NCBI RefSeq assembly: GCF_000948975.2
Contig: NZ_CP059735.1
Span: 3,038,001-3,102,000 of the forward strand
Direction of reading: 5' to 3'
Length of the DNA: 64,000 nucleotides
Origin: Thalassomonas actiniarum
GTDB lineage: Bacteria > Pseudomonadota > Gammaproteobacteria > Enterobacterales > Alteromonadaceae
Shown in pieces: positions 39,452-49,474 of the stretch (positions are counted from its first letter, which is position 1; every line of letters begins with the position of its first letter). The notes under the pieces were generated by a model. The model did not search any database and was not told where the DNA came from. It worked only from the letters and a program-made list of their open reading frames with translations. A program made the position numbers and the translations under genes.

Positions 39452-40462
39452 TTATATCGGTTGATTTTTACCCTGAGTTAAATCCAGCTGCTCTGTATAG
39501 GCAAACAGCGAAGGGGCGCCGCCGGTATGCCAGAAAAGCACTTGCTCCCCCCGGGAGATTGCTCCGGTTCTGATCATATCGATTAATCCCGCCATGGCAC
39601 GGCCGGTATAAACCGGATCTAATAGGATGCCTTCAAGCTGTGCGGTCAGGGCAATGGCTTCATTCTCCCGGCTACCGACAATTCCGTATCCCTCCCCCAG
39701 GTAATTAGGGTTGAGGATCAGCTCCCGGGGGGAAAAGGTTTCAGTGCTGCCTGCCATTACTGCTGTTTTTCTTGCCAGTTCAAGGATTTGGGCATCAAAA
39801 GGTAAGTCTGCGCTTTCATCTTTGTCGATATTAATACCGATCAGCTCAAATGCCTGGTTAAAAAGCCGTTTGCCCAACATTAAGCCGGCATGGGTACCGC
39901 CCGAGCTGGAGGCAAAAATTAACCGGGAAAAAGCCAGGCCCCGGGATTGTTCTGCCAACTCCTTAACTGCATTGACAAAAGCCAGTGCCCCCAATTCGTT
40001 GGAGCCGCCGTAGGGCACTATATAGGGCCTTTTTCCCTCGGCTTGCAAGCTTTGGTAAAGGGCGGGAATATCTTCTCCCTTGCGGTTTTCTCCGGCCCAG
40101 TGGATATGGCAGCCGAAAAGGTTATCCAACAGCAGGTTGCCTTGAGCCTTATCCGGCTGCTCGCCCCCTAAGATCAAATGGCACTCAAGGTTTAATTGCG
40201 CCGCCGCCGCTGCCGTTTGCCGGCAATGGTTCGATTGTGCGGCGCCGGCGGTGATGATGGTATCGCAACCTTTGGCCAGGGCATCACCGAGGATATATTC
40301 GAGCTTACGGGTTTTATTGCCGCCAAAGGCAAGGCCGGTCATATCATCGCGCTTCATCCATATTTCGCATCCCAGAGCCTGACTTAACCGGGGAAGTTTT
40401 ACTAACGGGGTAGGGAAAAACCCCAGGTCGACTTTGGGAAATTGTTGATAGTCCATAACCAT
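39452..40462 (-). CDS. D-cysteine desulfhydrase / ACC deaminase family enzyme
   Basis: A 336-residue PLP enzyme of fold type II. The PLP lysine is K50 in LAFGGNKTRKLEYI. AGAAQSNHCRQTAAAAA binds the cofactor phosphate or substrate, and SSSGGTHAGLMLG is the later glycine-rich phosphate loop. These match D-cysteine desulfhydrase (DcyD) better than true ACC deaminase, but the two activities cannot be separated by eye. It would release pyruvate, sulfide and ammonia from D-cysteine. ATG 40456 is an alternative start. It is divergent from the TonB receptor at 40726. Confidence 0.8.
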   Translation of the reverse strand: MVMDYQQFPKVDLGFFPTPLVKLPRLSQALGCEIWMKRDDMTGLAFGGNKTRKLEYILGDALAKGCDTIITAGAAQSNHCRQTAAAAAQLNLECHLILGGEQPDKAQGNLLLDNLFGCHIHWAGENRKGEDIPALYQSLQAEGKRPYIVPYGGSNELGALAFVNAVKELAEQSRGLAFSRLIFASSSGGTHAGLMLGKRLFNQAFELIGINIDKDESADLPFDAQILELARKTAVMAGSTETFSPRELILNPNYLGEGYGIVGSRENEAIALTAQLEGILLDPVYTGRAMAGLIDMIRTGAISRGEQVLFWHTGGAPSLFAYTEQLDLTQGKNQPI

Positions 40463-40725
40463 TAACCTTTTTATATTGTTGTTAAATTATTACCGGAAGC
40501 TAACCACGGGCGCTTTGTCGGGTATTTATTTGAGAAAACGGATGAAGTGCCTGTTTAATATGGCTGTCAGCTCAGACCGCCTGTCAAAGATAAAGCCGGC
40601 TCAAAATACCTTGGTTATCATGCCTGCTGAGACTGGCTATTGCAATTTTATCCTATACTCAAACCAAAGTGTGTTTGGCCTTATCATTAAACGGTTGACC
40701 GGTTAATGAATAAGGAAGGCTGTCA

Positions 40726-42921
40726 ATGTATAACCGCTCGCTGACTTACAAGAAAAACCGGTATCTGTGGTTTTTGTTATTTCTCACTGTATTACTTGTC
40801 GCTGTATTGCTTGCGGTTAACCCCTTAGCTGTTGCCGAAGAAACCTCCCCTGAGCTGGAAACCATTACCATTACCGCACAAAAGCGTCAGCAAACACTGC
40901 AAGAAGTCCCGGTTGCGGTTAGTAATTTTTGGGGGGAAGAGCTAGGCCGGTTCAGGGTTTTTGATGCCCTTGGACTCACGCATCTGACCCCGGGCTTTTC
41001 TGCCGGGGAATTTAATGTCGGTCAGCCGCAGTTTTTTATCCGGGGTATAGGATCAAACGAAGACGGTGCCGGCGGCGATAATGCCGTAGTGGTTAATGCC
41101 GACGGCGTGCCTGTGGGCAGGGCGGCGGGATCTCTGTTTGATTTTTATGATCTCGAACGCATAGAAGTATTGAGGGGACCGCAAGGCTCCCTTTATGGCA
41201 AAAATGCCACCGGAGGTGTGATCAATGTTATCTCGGCCTTACCGGAGGAAGAAAGCGACAAAGATGTTCAGCTGGCACTGGGTAATGACGGCATTTTAGT
41301 CTTGAACGGTTATTGGGGCGCAGCCTTTGACGACGACGGGCAATATCTGGGCAGTTTATCCCTGTTTCACCGCGAGCGTGACGGCGTGGTCAACAGCGGT
41401 TATGGTCCCGAGCAGTCGGATATTCATGACAGCGGCATCAAGGGACAAGTATACCTCCCGCATTCCCCTTATCATTGGCGGTTGATCGGGGAATACAGCT
41501 GGTTAAGAAGAGAAGGGGCAGGCCGCCACGCTGTTGCAGGCGCTATCGGTGCGGCAATTGAACAAGTTTCTCTTAAAGCGGCGCACAGTCCCTATTATAA
41601 CTTATCCGGTTATAATGGTTTTCAAAACCGGGATACTTATGCCCTGACGCTTCAATTCGAAAAAACCTTGTCCTGGGGGGAACTTCATGGCGTTAGCGGC
41701 TATCGCAAAACAGATATGGCCTCTTCCATTGATCAACAGGGTTTAAGTGAACAGGAAGGTTTATTGGCCGCCGTGTTTGGCAGGCCTGTGGCGGGTACCA
41801 ATGATGTCAGGGAAAAAAGCTGGCAGTTTAGTCAGGAGTTGCGGCTGAGTCTTGAGCGGGAAAGCTGGTTTTTTCTTGCGGGGCTTTTTTACTTTCATGA
41901 AGATATCGAGCGCCTTGAAACCTTTAATTTTAATCCCGACAGTTTCTCTTTCCAGGACAATATCACCAATAGCTTTGCTTTGTTTTCAGAAACAACTTTT
42001 TCCGTTAGTAAGGCGTTGTCGTTAACGGTGGGCGGGCGCTTTAGTCGGGATGAAAAACATATTCACCAGTCCTCAATTCCCGGATTATTGATCATTAACA
42101 CGCAATACCGTGAAAAAGCGGAAAAGTCCTGGGGGAAATTCACCCCGAGAATGATCATCGACTACTGGCCCAATCCGGATTTACATACTTATTTCAGTGT
42201 TGCCACCGGTTATAAATCCGGAGGTTTTCAGGGCCAGGCACCAAATGCCGTGGCGGCCCGCACCCCTTTTAATGAAGAGAGTGTTCTGGCGTATGAGTTA
42301 GGTCTTAAGTGGCACAGCCCGGGCGGGGATGCCCGTCTTTATGCCGCTTTTTTTCATATGGCTTATGATGATTTGCAGGTATTACAATTGGTGGATGATC
42401 CAAACGATGCTAATGATATCGGCGTTATTGTCACCGAAAATGCTGCCGATGCTATCAGTAAAGGTCTTGAGCTGGAATGGCAATTGACGCTGGCAGATAA
42501 TTGGCAATTGCGGGGGAATTACAGTTATTTGGATGCCAGCTTTGAGGAATTTACCAGTACCCAGGGAAATTTTGCCGATAATAGGTTACGTAACTCCCCT
42601 AAACATGCTGCTGCGCTGTCTTTTACCTATCAGCGCATGTTAGGCAGCGGCGCCGAGCTGAATATCAGTTATAGCCACAGCTATAGCGGGATCCGCTATC
42701 AGGATCCCGCCAATATAAAGGTGAGTGCGCTGCCGGCGTTTGACCTGGCGAATCTGGATGTCAGTTACCATGAACCCGGCAGCCGGTGGATTTTGGGGTT
42801 CTGGATAGACAATATCTGGGATGAAAGTTATTTTATCCATGGTTTTCCGACACTTGGCGGCGGCATATTAACCCCGGCGCCGGATCGTAATGCCGGATTC
42901 AGTATCCGTTATCAATTCTAA
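40726..42921 (+). CDS. TonB-dependent outer-membrane receptor
   Basis: A 731-residue receptor for active uptake across the outer membrane. After a signal sequence with a long N-region (hydrophobic part about 13-33) comes a TonB box-like ETITITAQK, a plug domain (VFDALGLTHLTPGFSAG, FFIRGIG, ERIEVLRGPQGSLYGKNATGG) and a 22-strand barrel ending in the aromatic FSIRYQF. The plug resembles FecA/CirA-like receptors annotated for siderophores or plant-derived compounds. No Fur box stood out upstream. The next gene, a small YCII-like protein, is 130 bp downstream. Confidence 0.9.
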   Translation: MYNRSLTYKKNRYLWFLLFLTVLLVAVLLAVNPLAVAEETSPELETITITAQKRQQTLQEVPVAVSNFWGEELGRFRVFDALGLTHLTPGFSAGEFNVGQPQFFIRGIGSNEDGAGGDNAVVVNADGVPVGRAAGSLFDFYDLERIEVLRGPQGSLYGKNATGGVINVISALPEEESDKDVQLALGNDGILVLNGYWGAAFDDDGQYLGSLSLFHRERDGVVNSGYGPEQSDIHDSGIKGQVYLPHSPYHWRLIGEYSWLRREGAGRHAVAGAIGAAIEQVSLKAAHSPYYNLSGYNGFQNRDTYALTLQFEKTLSWGELHGVSGYRKTDMASSIDQQGLSEQEGLLAAVFGRPVAGTNDVREKSWQFSQELRLSLERESWFFLAGLFYFHEDIERLETFNFNPDSFSFQDNITNSFALFSETTFSVSKALSLTVGGRFSRDEKHIHQSSIPGLLIINTQYREKAEKSWGKFTPRMIIDYWPNPDLHTYFSVATGYKSGGFQGQAPNAVAARTPFNEESVLAYELGLKWHSPGGDARLYAAFFHMAYDDLQVLQLVDDPNDANDIGVIVTENAADAISKGLELEWQLTLADNWQLRGNYSYLDASFEEFTSTQGNFADNRLRNSPKHAAALSFTYQRMLGSGAELNISYSHSYSGIRYQDPANIKVSALPAFDLANLDVSYHEPGSRWILGFWIDNIWDESYFIHGFPTLGGGILTPAPDRNAGFSIRYQF

Positions 42922-43053
42922 CGGATCAATGCTCCCGGGGTATAAACGCAATATTTTCACCAAAAGTTTATCAATGACTGTTGTTAAGGCTTTGCTTGGC
43001 TAAACTCTTTAAAAGTAACAACAAGTACATTCATGGCTAGCAGGGAGAGAGTA

Positions 43054-43428
43054 ATGGAACAATTTATGTTGATCTATAAAGGGGGTGATGCCAACTGGAT
43101 GGCAAAGGCATCCCAACAGGAAATTGCCGCATCAAAAGCTGAATGGCAAACCTGGGTGGCGGCATTGCAGGAAAACGAGCAATTGCTTTCATTAGGCGCC
43201 CCTTTGATTTTTAGTGGTTTTACGGTGGCAGGGGACGGTGTTGTCAGTGATATTTCTTCAACCCAAGTATCAGATTTAGTGACAGGTTATTCTTTTATCA
43301 AAGCAGACAACATGGATGAGGCTATTATCTGGGCCAAAAAAAGCCCCTATTTCAGGTACCCGGAGTCTTCGGTTGAAGTCAGGCAGGTGACAAAAATGGA
43401 CAGCAGTGAAAGCGCGGCTAAGGTTTAG
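43054..43428 (+). CDS. YCII-related domain protein
   Basis: A 124-residue soluble protein of the YCII/DGPF family, a dimeric ferredoxin-like fold. Visible features are FMLIYKGGDANW at the start, WVAALQENEQLLSLGAPL, and GYSFIKADNMDEAIIWAKKSPYF near the end. YciI-like domains carry an acid-base His-Asp pair, which is not clearly preserved here. The GGGAGAGA at 43043-43050 favours ATG 43054 over ATG 43033. Function unknown; the family is often linked to sigma-factor or transport loci. Confidence 0.75.
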   Translation: MEQFMLIYKGGDANWMAKASQQEIAASKAEWQTWVAALQENEQLLSLGAPLIFSGFTVAGDGVVSDISSTQVSDLVTGYSFIKADNMDEAIIWAKKSPYFRYPESSVEVRQVTKMDSSESAAKV

Positions 43429-43437
43429 CCGGGGACC

Positions 43438-44565
43438 CTAACCCGTTACCGCTTTATCTGCGGCATCATATTTTACCGCAGAGATCTGGGGAAAAGTTTG
43501 GTTTCTGCCGGCCTGTTTCGCCTGGTACAGGTATTTATCGGCGATGCTGATGGCTTCCTGGATACTTTGCCCGGGTTTTAATTCGCTGATCCCCATGCTT
43601 AAGGTCACTTCGATCACCTGCTCTTGATAACACATGTGCTGCTGCTCCAGTGCCTGATGAAGTTTTGCGGCAAAATCCTGGGCATGGCTGAGATTGGTTT
43701 GCGGTAAAATAAACAGGAATTCTTCGCCGCCCCAGCGGGCGACGGTGTCTTGCCCGCGACTGCAGTGTTTGAACAACTTGGCCAGCTCCACCAAAACATA
43801 ATCGCCGGCGCTGTGACCAAAGCTGTCGTTGATTTTTTTGAAATAGTCAACATCACTAATAATAATCGCCAGGGTTTCGGCATTGCGTGCCAGGCGTAAT
43901 TGTTCATGCTCTAAGGTATTGGTGGCATCGCGCCGGTTGGAAAGCTGGGTCAGGGGATCTAACCGGGACAATAATTCATATTTGCGGCTTAATTCCAAAG
44001 TATGCAGATAGGAACTTTCCCTGGCATATTCGTAATAGGCAGATAAGGCGCTGACGGTAATGAAAGAATAAAGTAAGCGTAATTTAAATTCCAGCGGATA
44101 GCTGGTAGCGAGCAGGGCTTCATTGGGATAAAACATCAGCAGGGAAATAAAGGCGATAAATGCCAAAATAACCATTATGCCCCTGATCAGGCCGTTAATA
44201 AACAAGGCAATGGAAGGCAGGATAAAGACCCACAAGGGACCGGTATTGGCGACCCCGCCGGAATACACCAGGTACGACATCAGAATAAAGTTGGAATATA
44301 AGATGATGGCTAAAGATAACTTGATGGTTTTGGTGGCTTTATAAATATAAAAACATAAGAAATAGACGACATGGGAAATCAGCAGGGTCAGGGCCAGCAG
44401 ATAATTATTGTTCAATAATGCATTAACCGCTAAAACCCCGGTCACCAGCATGCCGACAAAAGAGAAAAAATAGATGATGGTGATCTGGCTGTTGATATCA
44501 TTATACCTTTGTTCATCGAGTCCGGAACGAAAGTATGCTCTCAACCACTTTTTAACTTTAATCAT
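43438..44565 (-). CDS. Membrane-anchored diguanylate cyclase (GGDEF)
   Basis: A 375-residue enzyme predicted to make cyclic di-GMP. Six or so hydrophobic helices fill the first 180 residues as a membrane sensor without a recognised name. The GGDEF domain (about 205-365) has DPLTQLSNRR, ISDVDYFKKINDSFGHSAGD and the active-site GGEEF near residue 280. An inhibitory I-site RGQD lies five residues before it, so product feedback inhibition is expected. ATG 44565 is chosen over TTG 44571. It is convergent with the YCII-like gene. Confidence 0.92.
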   Translation of the reverse strand: MIKVKKWLRAYFRSGLDEQRYNDINSQITIIYFFSFVGMLVTGVLAVNALLNNNYLLALTLLISHVVYFLCFYIYKATKTIKLSLAIILYSNFILMSYLVYSGGVANTGPLWVFILPSIALFINGLIRGIMVILAFIAFISLLMFYPNEALLATSYPLEFKLRLLYSFITVSALSAYYEYARESSYLHTLELSRKYELLSRLDPLTQLSNRRDATNTLEHEQLRLARNAETLAIIISDVDYFKKINDSFGHSAGDYVLVELAKLFKHCSRGQDTVARWGGEEFLFILPQTNLSHAQDFAAKLHQALEQQHMCYQEQVIEVTLSMGISELKPGQSIQEAISIADKYLYQAKQAGRNQTFPQISAVKYDAADKAVTG

Positions 44566-44990
44566 GAACAAATAACCTTAGATTTTGTCAGTAAAGTAAC
44601 TTTTCGAACCGAATAAAGCCAAATATCAAGCGTTAATTGCTTAATTCCTCTCTTCAGAGTAAGCCGTTATTCCTTTATTTATCTTATCTTGTTAACTATT
44701 TTGTCTCTTTTTTCTCCACGACAGGCGATAAATTAAAACCTACCTTTATCAAAAACATTAGCACAAGCGATCGTTTTAATGGAGCAGGCCGCTTTGAAAA
44801 TGGATAAAAACTCATCTCCCGCAGCCGATAAAAGCTTCTTTGCTTATCCGGAAAAATAGCAGGCAGCAGGAGAGAGAATAAAAAAGGCATCAATATCAAA
44901 TTGATAGATTTTTATTCTGGCTAACCGGGGGGCTGGTTTGATATCCTGCGGGATTGAGATCATTATTTTCTAAAAAACAGGTTTCTTGTG
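44566..44990. other. Intergenic region without recognised content
   Basis: About 425 bp between two minus-strand genes. I see no coding frame with support and no clear terminator. Open frames present lack a convincing start or family pattern. Confidence 0.45.
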
Positions 44991-47594
44991 TTAAAAGGCA
45001 TAAGTTAATGAGGCGGTGAAAGTGCGGCCAAAAATTGACCTGGCATAAAAATTATCGGCAATTTCCAGCTGGCCAAACTGGCTCTGGTCTCTGGGGTTGC
45101 CTTCTGACAGCCCGATTTGCCTGGTTAAATTGGTGCCTTTTAGCATCAGGGTGAGGTTGTCGCTTAAAAAAAAGGAAATTCCGGCGGCTAAAGTCGCATA
45201 AGCGGGTAGTTTACTGGTATTGGCGGCATTGCCAAAACGCTCTCCCAGGTAATGATAAGTAAAAAACAGCTCGCTATTGTCAAAATAGAAGATTGGAGTC
45301 AGCCTTATCTGCTCGTTGGCGATGCGGTTGATTTGGTTGCCGTCAACTTCAATACCGTCAATCAAGCCTTGTGCCCCGGTATATTCGGCGTCCTGGATCA
45401 CGCCGGTCATTGCCAGAGTAAACCAGGGGCGGGGAGCCCAGTTCGCTTCGAATTCCAGTCCCCAGGCCCGGGTATCAAATTCTATGCTTTTAAAGACATC
45501 CCGGCCGTTTTCAGAGACAGTAACATTGATGGCCTGTGGGGTGAACTCGGTATTGTACAGGGTTAATGAGGTGGCAAAGTGCTTTCTGGCGTAGCGCAAC
45601 CCGATTTCGAAGAAATTGAGTTCGGTTTTTGAGTCTTTCTGGGCCTCGGAAACATCCCGGGCACGGGCGGCATTGATCACTTCGCCGAGCAAATCCGAGC
45701 GGAACATAAAAGTATCGGTATAACGGCTGTAAAGGGCGAGGTGATCACTAACATGGTAATTTGCCCCGACGGACCAGCCGATGTCGCTTTCATGCCTCGG
45801 GCTGAGGGTAAAACGCTCATTTGTGCGCCAGGCCCGGACGTTATTATCCGCCAGTATGTCGATATCATTATAGGCTGGGGGGATGTCAAGGTCGGCTTCA
45901 CTGAGCCAGGCGCGGGTTTTTACGGTTAAATCTTCATAACGGACACCAAAGTCCATTCTGAAGTTCTCCGTCAGCTGGTATTCATCGAGCAGATATACAC
46001 TCAGGGAATCGAGCTTGGCATCGCCAAGGGAGAGCTCGGTAAAAAAGTCGCTGAAGCCCTCCCGGGTATAATGTCCGATGATCTCTTCATTGGCGTTTAA
46101 GGCGACCACGTCAAGTTTGCGGGCATTGTCGGTTAATTCTGCCAGGTATTTATGCTGGTTCCGGTATAATTTATCGTAATCCGCCATAAGGTAGACACTG
46201 CCCAGGGTCAGGGTATTATCCCGGCTTTGATAGCGGACAGTAAAGTTATTGACCAGTTGGCTCAGGTGATAGCCGAAGTGGCGGTAAGTCAGCTCCTGGG
46301 TCAGGCCGTTACGGTTTAAGGTCGGGATGTGCTCATCCGGGATTAGCTCGCCGCTGCCGGCATAGGCATATTGCACCGCAGCGGCTCCCGGGAAAGCGGC
46401 AAACATAGTGTCGGCAATACCGCCGTCGCCATATAAACGCTGCAATGCCCCCTGGATCTGGTTATTACCGTTAGGATAAACCGCATTGCCGTCCCCTTTG
46501 TAGTGCATAACCCTAAGTTGGTTATTGATGCTCCAGCGCCGGTTGTTAAAGCTTTTACTGATATCCAGGCCAAAGGTATTGACCCGGGTATGGATGCCAT
46601 CTTCCAGATCATGGCTGATAAAGCCTTCGGGACTGACAAGGTTTACCTGTTTTGCATCCAGGCTGGCTAAACTGCCTTTCAGGGCATTTATCCCGCCGGG
46701 AATGGCCCGGGGATCTTTTATATTGGTCATAGGTGTTGGCAGATAAAAGGCGTTTTTATCGTTAACATGGTGGTAGCTCAGGATGATTTCACCATCAGAA
46801 ACGTTATCGCAGAGCAGTTGCCGGGAGAGATTGAACCTGAATTGTCCGCCGCTGTCGCTGGTAAAACCCCGGTCGCGCAGGCCGTCCTGGCGGCGGTAAA
46901 AACCGCCCAGGGCAAACAGCCAGTTATCTGTAAACGGCCCGGAATAATAGCCGTCGAAACGCCGGGTATGGTGATCGCTGATCTTAAGGCTGCTCTGGCC
47001 TTGCCCGGTTTTGCTGCCTTTTCTGGTGATATAGTTCACCACTGAAGAAGGGCCGCGGGATGAAATAATGCCGGCAGTGCCGCCACGCACCACCTCGACT
47101 TTTTCGGTCATCAAATCAATTTTGCCTAGCGAGCCGTTAAAGATATCGCTGTAGGCATGCATCACGCCGTCGTTGTGCATGCCTATCATACGGTTGGAGT
47201 CCCCCCAGGTGCCGCGGGCAGAAAAATTGCTATGCACCTCGCCGGCACTGTCTTCGGTGAAAAAGCCCGGTACTACTTCCAGCAAATCTGCAGTGCTTTG
47301 CGGTTGCAGTGCGATGAGTTTGTCAAAGGGGATGGTGGTGATGGCGATGGAAGAGTCCAGTTTTTTCTGGGCGGGGCCGGCAATGCCGGTAGAAAACCGA
47401 ATATTGATCAAGTCTTCGAGGCTGAGCTGATATAAAGCTGCTAACTTGCTTTCTTGCTCTTGCTCTTGCTCCGGCGGCTGAGCTGCTGCCTTTTGGATAA
47501 ATACCGGCGATAAACAGGCAATAAATACCAGTGCCATGACAAGCCTGGCATCAGCTATAGGGTGTTTCAGGGTAAAATACCGTAAGCACTTCAT
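44991..47594 (-). CDS. TonB-dependent receptor, last gene of carotenoid-oxygenase cluster
   Basis: An 867-residue outer-membrane receptor. A signal peptide with a basic lead (about 1-38, ending AAA) is followed by LAALYQLSLEDLINIRFSTG, the form typical of vitamin/haem-type receptors, and a plug (STADLLEVVPGFF, EKVEVVRGGTAGIISSRGPSSVVNYITRKG). The barrel ends in FGRTFTASLTYAF. The plug wording VRGGTAGIISSRGPSSVVNYIT suggests uptake of an organic ligand rather than a metal complex, but this is weak evidence. It follows the FAD oxidase and carotenoid oxygenase genes on the same strand, about 200 bp away. Confidence 0.88.
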   Translation of the reverse strand: MKCLRYFTLKHPIADARLVMALVFIACLSPVFIQKAAAQPPEQEQEQESKLAALYQLSLEDLINIRFSTGIAGPAQKKLDSSIAITTIPFDKLIALQPQSTADLLEVVPGFFTEDSAGEVHSNFSARGTWGDSNRMIGMHNDGVMHAYSDIFNGSLGKIDLMTEKVEVVRGGTAGIISSRGPSSVVNYITRKGSKTGQGQSSLKISDHHTRRFDGYYSGPFTDNWLFALGGFYRRQDGLRDRGFTSDSGGQFRFNLSRQLLCDNVSDGEIILSYHHVNDKNAFYLPTPMTNIKDPRAIPGGINALKGSLASLDAKQVNLVSPEGFISHDLEDGIHTRVNTFGLDISKSFNNRRWSINNQLRVMHYKGDGNAVYPNGNNQIQGALQRLYGDGGIADTMFAAFPGAAAVQYAYAGSGELIPDEHIPTLNRNGLTQELTYRHFGYHLSQLVNNFTVRYQSRDNTLTLGSVYLMADYDKLYRNQHKYLAELTDNARKLDVVALNANEEIIGHYTREGFSDFFTELSLGDAKLDSLSVYLLDEYQLTENFRMDFGVRYEDLTVKTRAWLSEADLDIPPAYNDIDILADNNVRAWRTNERFTLSPRHESDIGWSVGANYHVSDHLALYSRYTDTFMFRSDLLGEVINAARARDVSEAQKDSKTELNFFEIGLRYARKHFATSLTLYNTEFTPQAINVTVSENGRDVFKSIEFDTRAWGLEFEANWAPRPWFTLAMTGVIQDAEYTGAQGLIDGIEVDGNQINRIANEQIRLTPIFYFDNSELFFTYHYLGERFGNAANTSKLPAYATLAAGISFFLSDNLTLMLKGTNLTRQIGLSEGNPRDQSQFGQLEIADNFYARSIFGRTFTASLTYAF

Positions 47595-47674
47595 TTTTCG
47601 GCCTGGGGAATAAATATGCCTGTATCAAGAATAGCGCTTTTTTAGCGGATAGCAGTATGCCGTAGGAAGGAGTG

Positions 47675-47702
47675 CAACCGGGCAGGTTTACCCGGTTGTT
47701 TG
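47675..47702 (+). terminator. Hairpin with T tract on the plus strand
   Basis: A perfect 8-bp stem (CAACCGGG 47675-47682 with CCCGGTTG 47691-47698) followed by TTTGTT on the plus strand. Neighbouring genes are on the minus strand, so it would act against antisense transcripts. Confidence 0.5.
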
Positions 47703-47716
47703 TTCTGTTGTCTGAT

Positions 47717-47750
47717 AAGCCGCCAGAAGGAAAAAGGCTGGCGGCTTTTT
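47717..47750 (+). terminator. Second plus-strand terminator hairpin
   Basis: A perfect 10-bp stem (AAGCCGCCAG 47717-47726 with CTGGCGGCTT 47738-47747), an 11-nt loop and a T5 run. Oriented like the hairpin at 47675. It could also slow minus-strand transcription between the oxidase and receptor genes. Confidence 0.65.
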
Positions 47751-47799
47751 AGGCACTTGTTGTTAAGTACTGTGGTCGCTACCGGTAGCTGCCATAGGG

Positions 47800-49413
47800 T
47801 TATTTACAGATGCGGGCGTCATCATACCAGGCGCCGGCCTGACAGCTGGTGCCGTCGGCGCAATGTTCATCGGTTTGGCAATAACATTCTCCCCGGGCAT
47901 TACATTCGGGACTGAAGTAATTCTCCAGGGAATCTTCGCCGGTAATACGCTGCCAGAACGGGTTGGTAAAGATATTTTGCGGGTCCATCTCATTCTTAAA
48001 GGCCATAAACGCGTCCCATTTTTCATATTTTGCCGGGGCATTTTCAAATATCGCCACCGAGTTTTTGCCCCAATGGGGTCTGGCGCCATATTTACGGATA
48101 GACATCTGCTCGATTTCCAGGTTGACAAAATAGTTCTTCGGCACCGCATTACCTTCCTGGCGCAGGGTGTATTCTATGCCGAGATAGGCGGTATCACGTC
48201 CGGCGCTCATGCCCAGGTAGCTCGGCGATGCCTTACCGAAGCGGAAATAAATGCCGTTTAACGGGAAGCAAGTAGTGGGGTGGGCTGCGAGGATTTCACG
48301 CACGTCCATGATCCAGTTGGGCAATTCTTCCAAAGGAATGGCCACTTCCTGCAAAGCAATCGGCAGCTTATCCCAGACACATGAGTCGGGATCTTTACAT
48401 TCAAAGTACTGCATCTGATCCGAATGGCCAATCGGATAATCGACCACCTTACCGGTATCAAGGTCGCGGTAATAAGACTCATCCCGTGCGCCGTATCTGA
48501 CTTTGGCGGCCAGGCACTGCAGGCCGGAGCCCGGAAATTCATGCAGGGCGTCAAACAACAAACCGAAAAAGAACTCCTGGGTATCGCTGACATCTGCCTG
48601 GGCATTGTAGGCATTGCCTTCGCTTTGTAGCGGCATAGGGTTATAAAGTGTGGTGGTATAGCGGCCTATTCCCGGGAACCAGGCGATATTGGCGCTGTAA
48701 TTGTCGCGGGCGATATCTAAAATAATATTTTCAAGGCCGCTATCGTCCCTGTAGCCTTTAACATCTGCCAGTACTTTAAACGCGGGTTCGAGCTGCAGGG
48801 TGACTTCCACCACGACTCCCAGTACCCCGAGATTGACCCGGGCAGCATTAAGGGCTTCGCCGGTCAGTACCTTAACTTCCCCCAGGCCGTTCACTATGGT
48901 CATGGAGGTGACGTAATCGGCGATCATATTGCTGGGTTTGGCCAGGGTAGAGCCATGGGTGCCGCTGCCGAGCATGCCGCCTATGGTAAAGATATTGAGC
49001 TCAGTGACCATATTGACCGCCAGCTCCTGGCTGCGCAGGAAATCATTGAGATCGTTAAAACGCATGCCTGCTTCTACCGAAACTGTTTTCGCCTCGGCGT
49101 CAAAGGCGAGGATATGGTTCATATTCTCCAGGGTGATCTGTACCTGGCCGTTGGCGGTACAGGCGGCGTCTATCTGGCTGGCGAACTTACGGTTGCCTGT
49201 CATGACGGTCTGGCCGTTGGCGATGGCGTCCTGGACAATCTGCTGGATTTCTTCAACAGAACTCGGGGTGTGGATCACGGCCGGATGGCACTCATAGGTA
49301 TTTTGATAGTTCGACAGGGTTTCTGCCGGGTTTTCGGTTGAATAAAGGCCAAACGACAGTCCGGCAACGGCGCTAAGCGCCAAAAATGCGATAAAGAGTT
49401 TTATCATTTTCAT
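47800..49413 (-). CDS. Exported FAD-linked oxidase (ALO/gulonolactone oxidase-like)
   Basis: A 537-residue flavoenzyme of the VAO fold. A signal peptide (MKMIKLFIAFLALSAVAGL) is followed by an FAD_binding_4 domain (HPAVIHTPSSVEEIQQIVQDA, then GMLGSGTHGSTLAKP) and a C-terminal D-arabinono-lactone-oxidase-type domain (YFVNLEIEQMSIRKYGARPHWGK). The last 40 residues are cysteine-rich (ECNARGECYCQTDEHC), like a small disulfide knot. Such enzymes oxidise aldonolactones or sterols with oxygen. ATG 49413 follows a strong GGAGGGGAG site; an in-frame start at 49497 would hide the signal. It lies directly after the carotenoid oxygenase. Confidence 0.85.
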   Translation of the reverse strand: MKMIKLFIAFLALSAVAGLSFGLYSTENPAETLSNYQNTYECHPAVIHTPSSVEEIQQIVQDAIANGQTVMTGNRKFASQIDAACTANGQVQITLENMNHILAFDAEAKTVSVEAGMRFNDLNDFLRSQELAVNMVTELNIFTIGGMLGSGTHGSTLAKPSNMIADYVTSMTIVNGLGEVKVLTGEALNAARVNLGVLGVVVEVTLQLEPAFKVLADVKGYRDDSGLENIILDIARDNYSANIAWFPGIGRYTTTLYNPMPLQSEGNAYNAQADVSDTQEFFFGLLFDALHEFPGSGLQCLAAKVRYGARDESYYRDLDTGKVVDYPIGHSDQMQYFECKDPDSCVWDKLPIALQEVAIPLEELPNWIMDVREILAAHPTTCFPLNGIYFRFGKASPSYLGMSAGRDTAYLGIEYTLRQEGNAVPKNYFVNLEIEQMSIRKYGARPHWGKNSVAIFENAPAKYEKWDAFMAFKNEMDPQNIFTNPFWQRITGEDSLENYFSPECNARGECYCQTDEHCADGTSCQAGAWYDDARICK

Positions 49414-49474
49414 TGCTCCCCTCCATGGGTGATTAATGTTATTTACTGTTAAGGTGTAGTGATTCTGGTTTCGC

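Noticed and set aside
40476-40706. 76-codon frame between the desulfhydrase and the TonB receptor
   Set aside because: Lies in a divergent promoter region and shows no family pattern.
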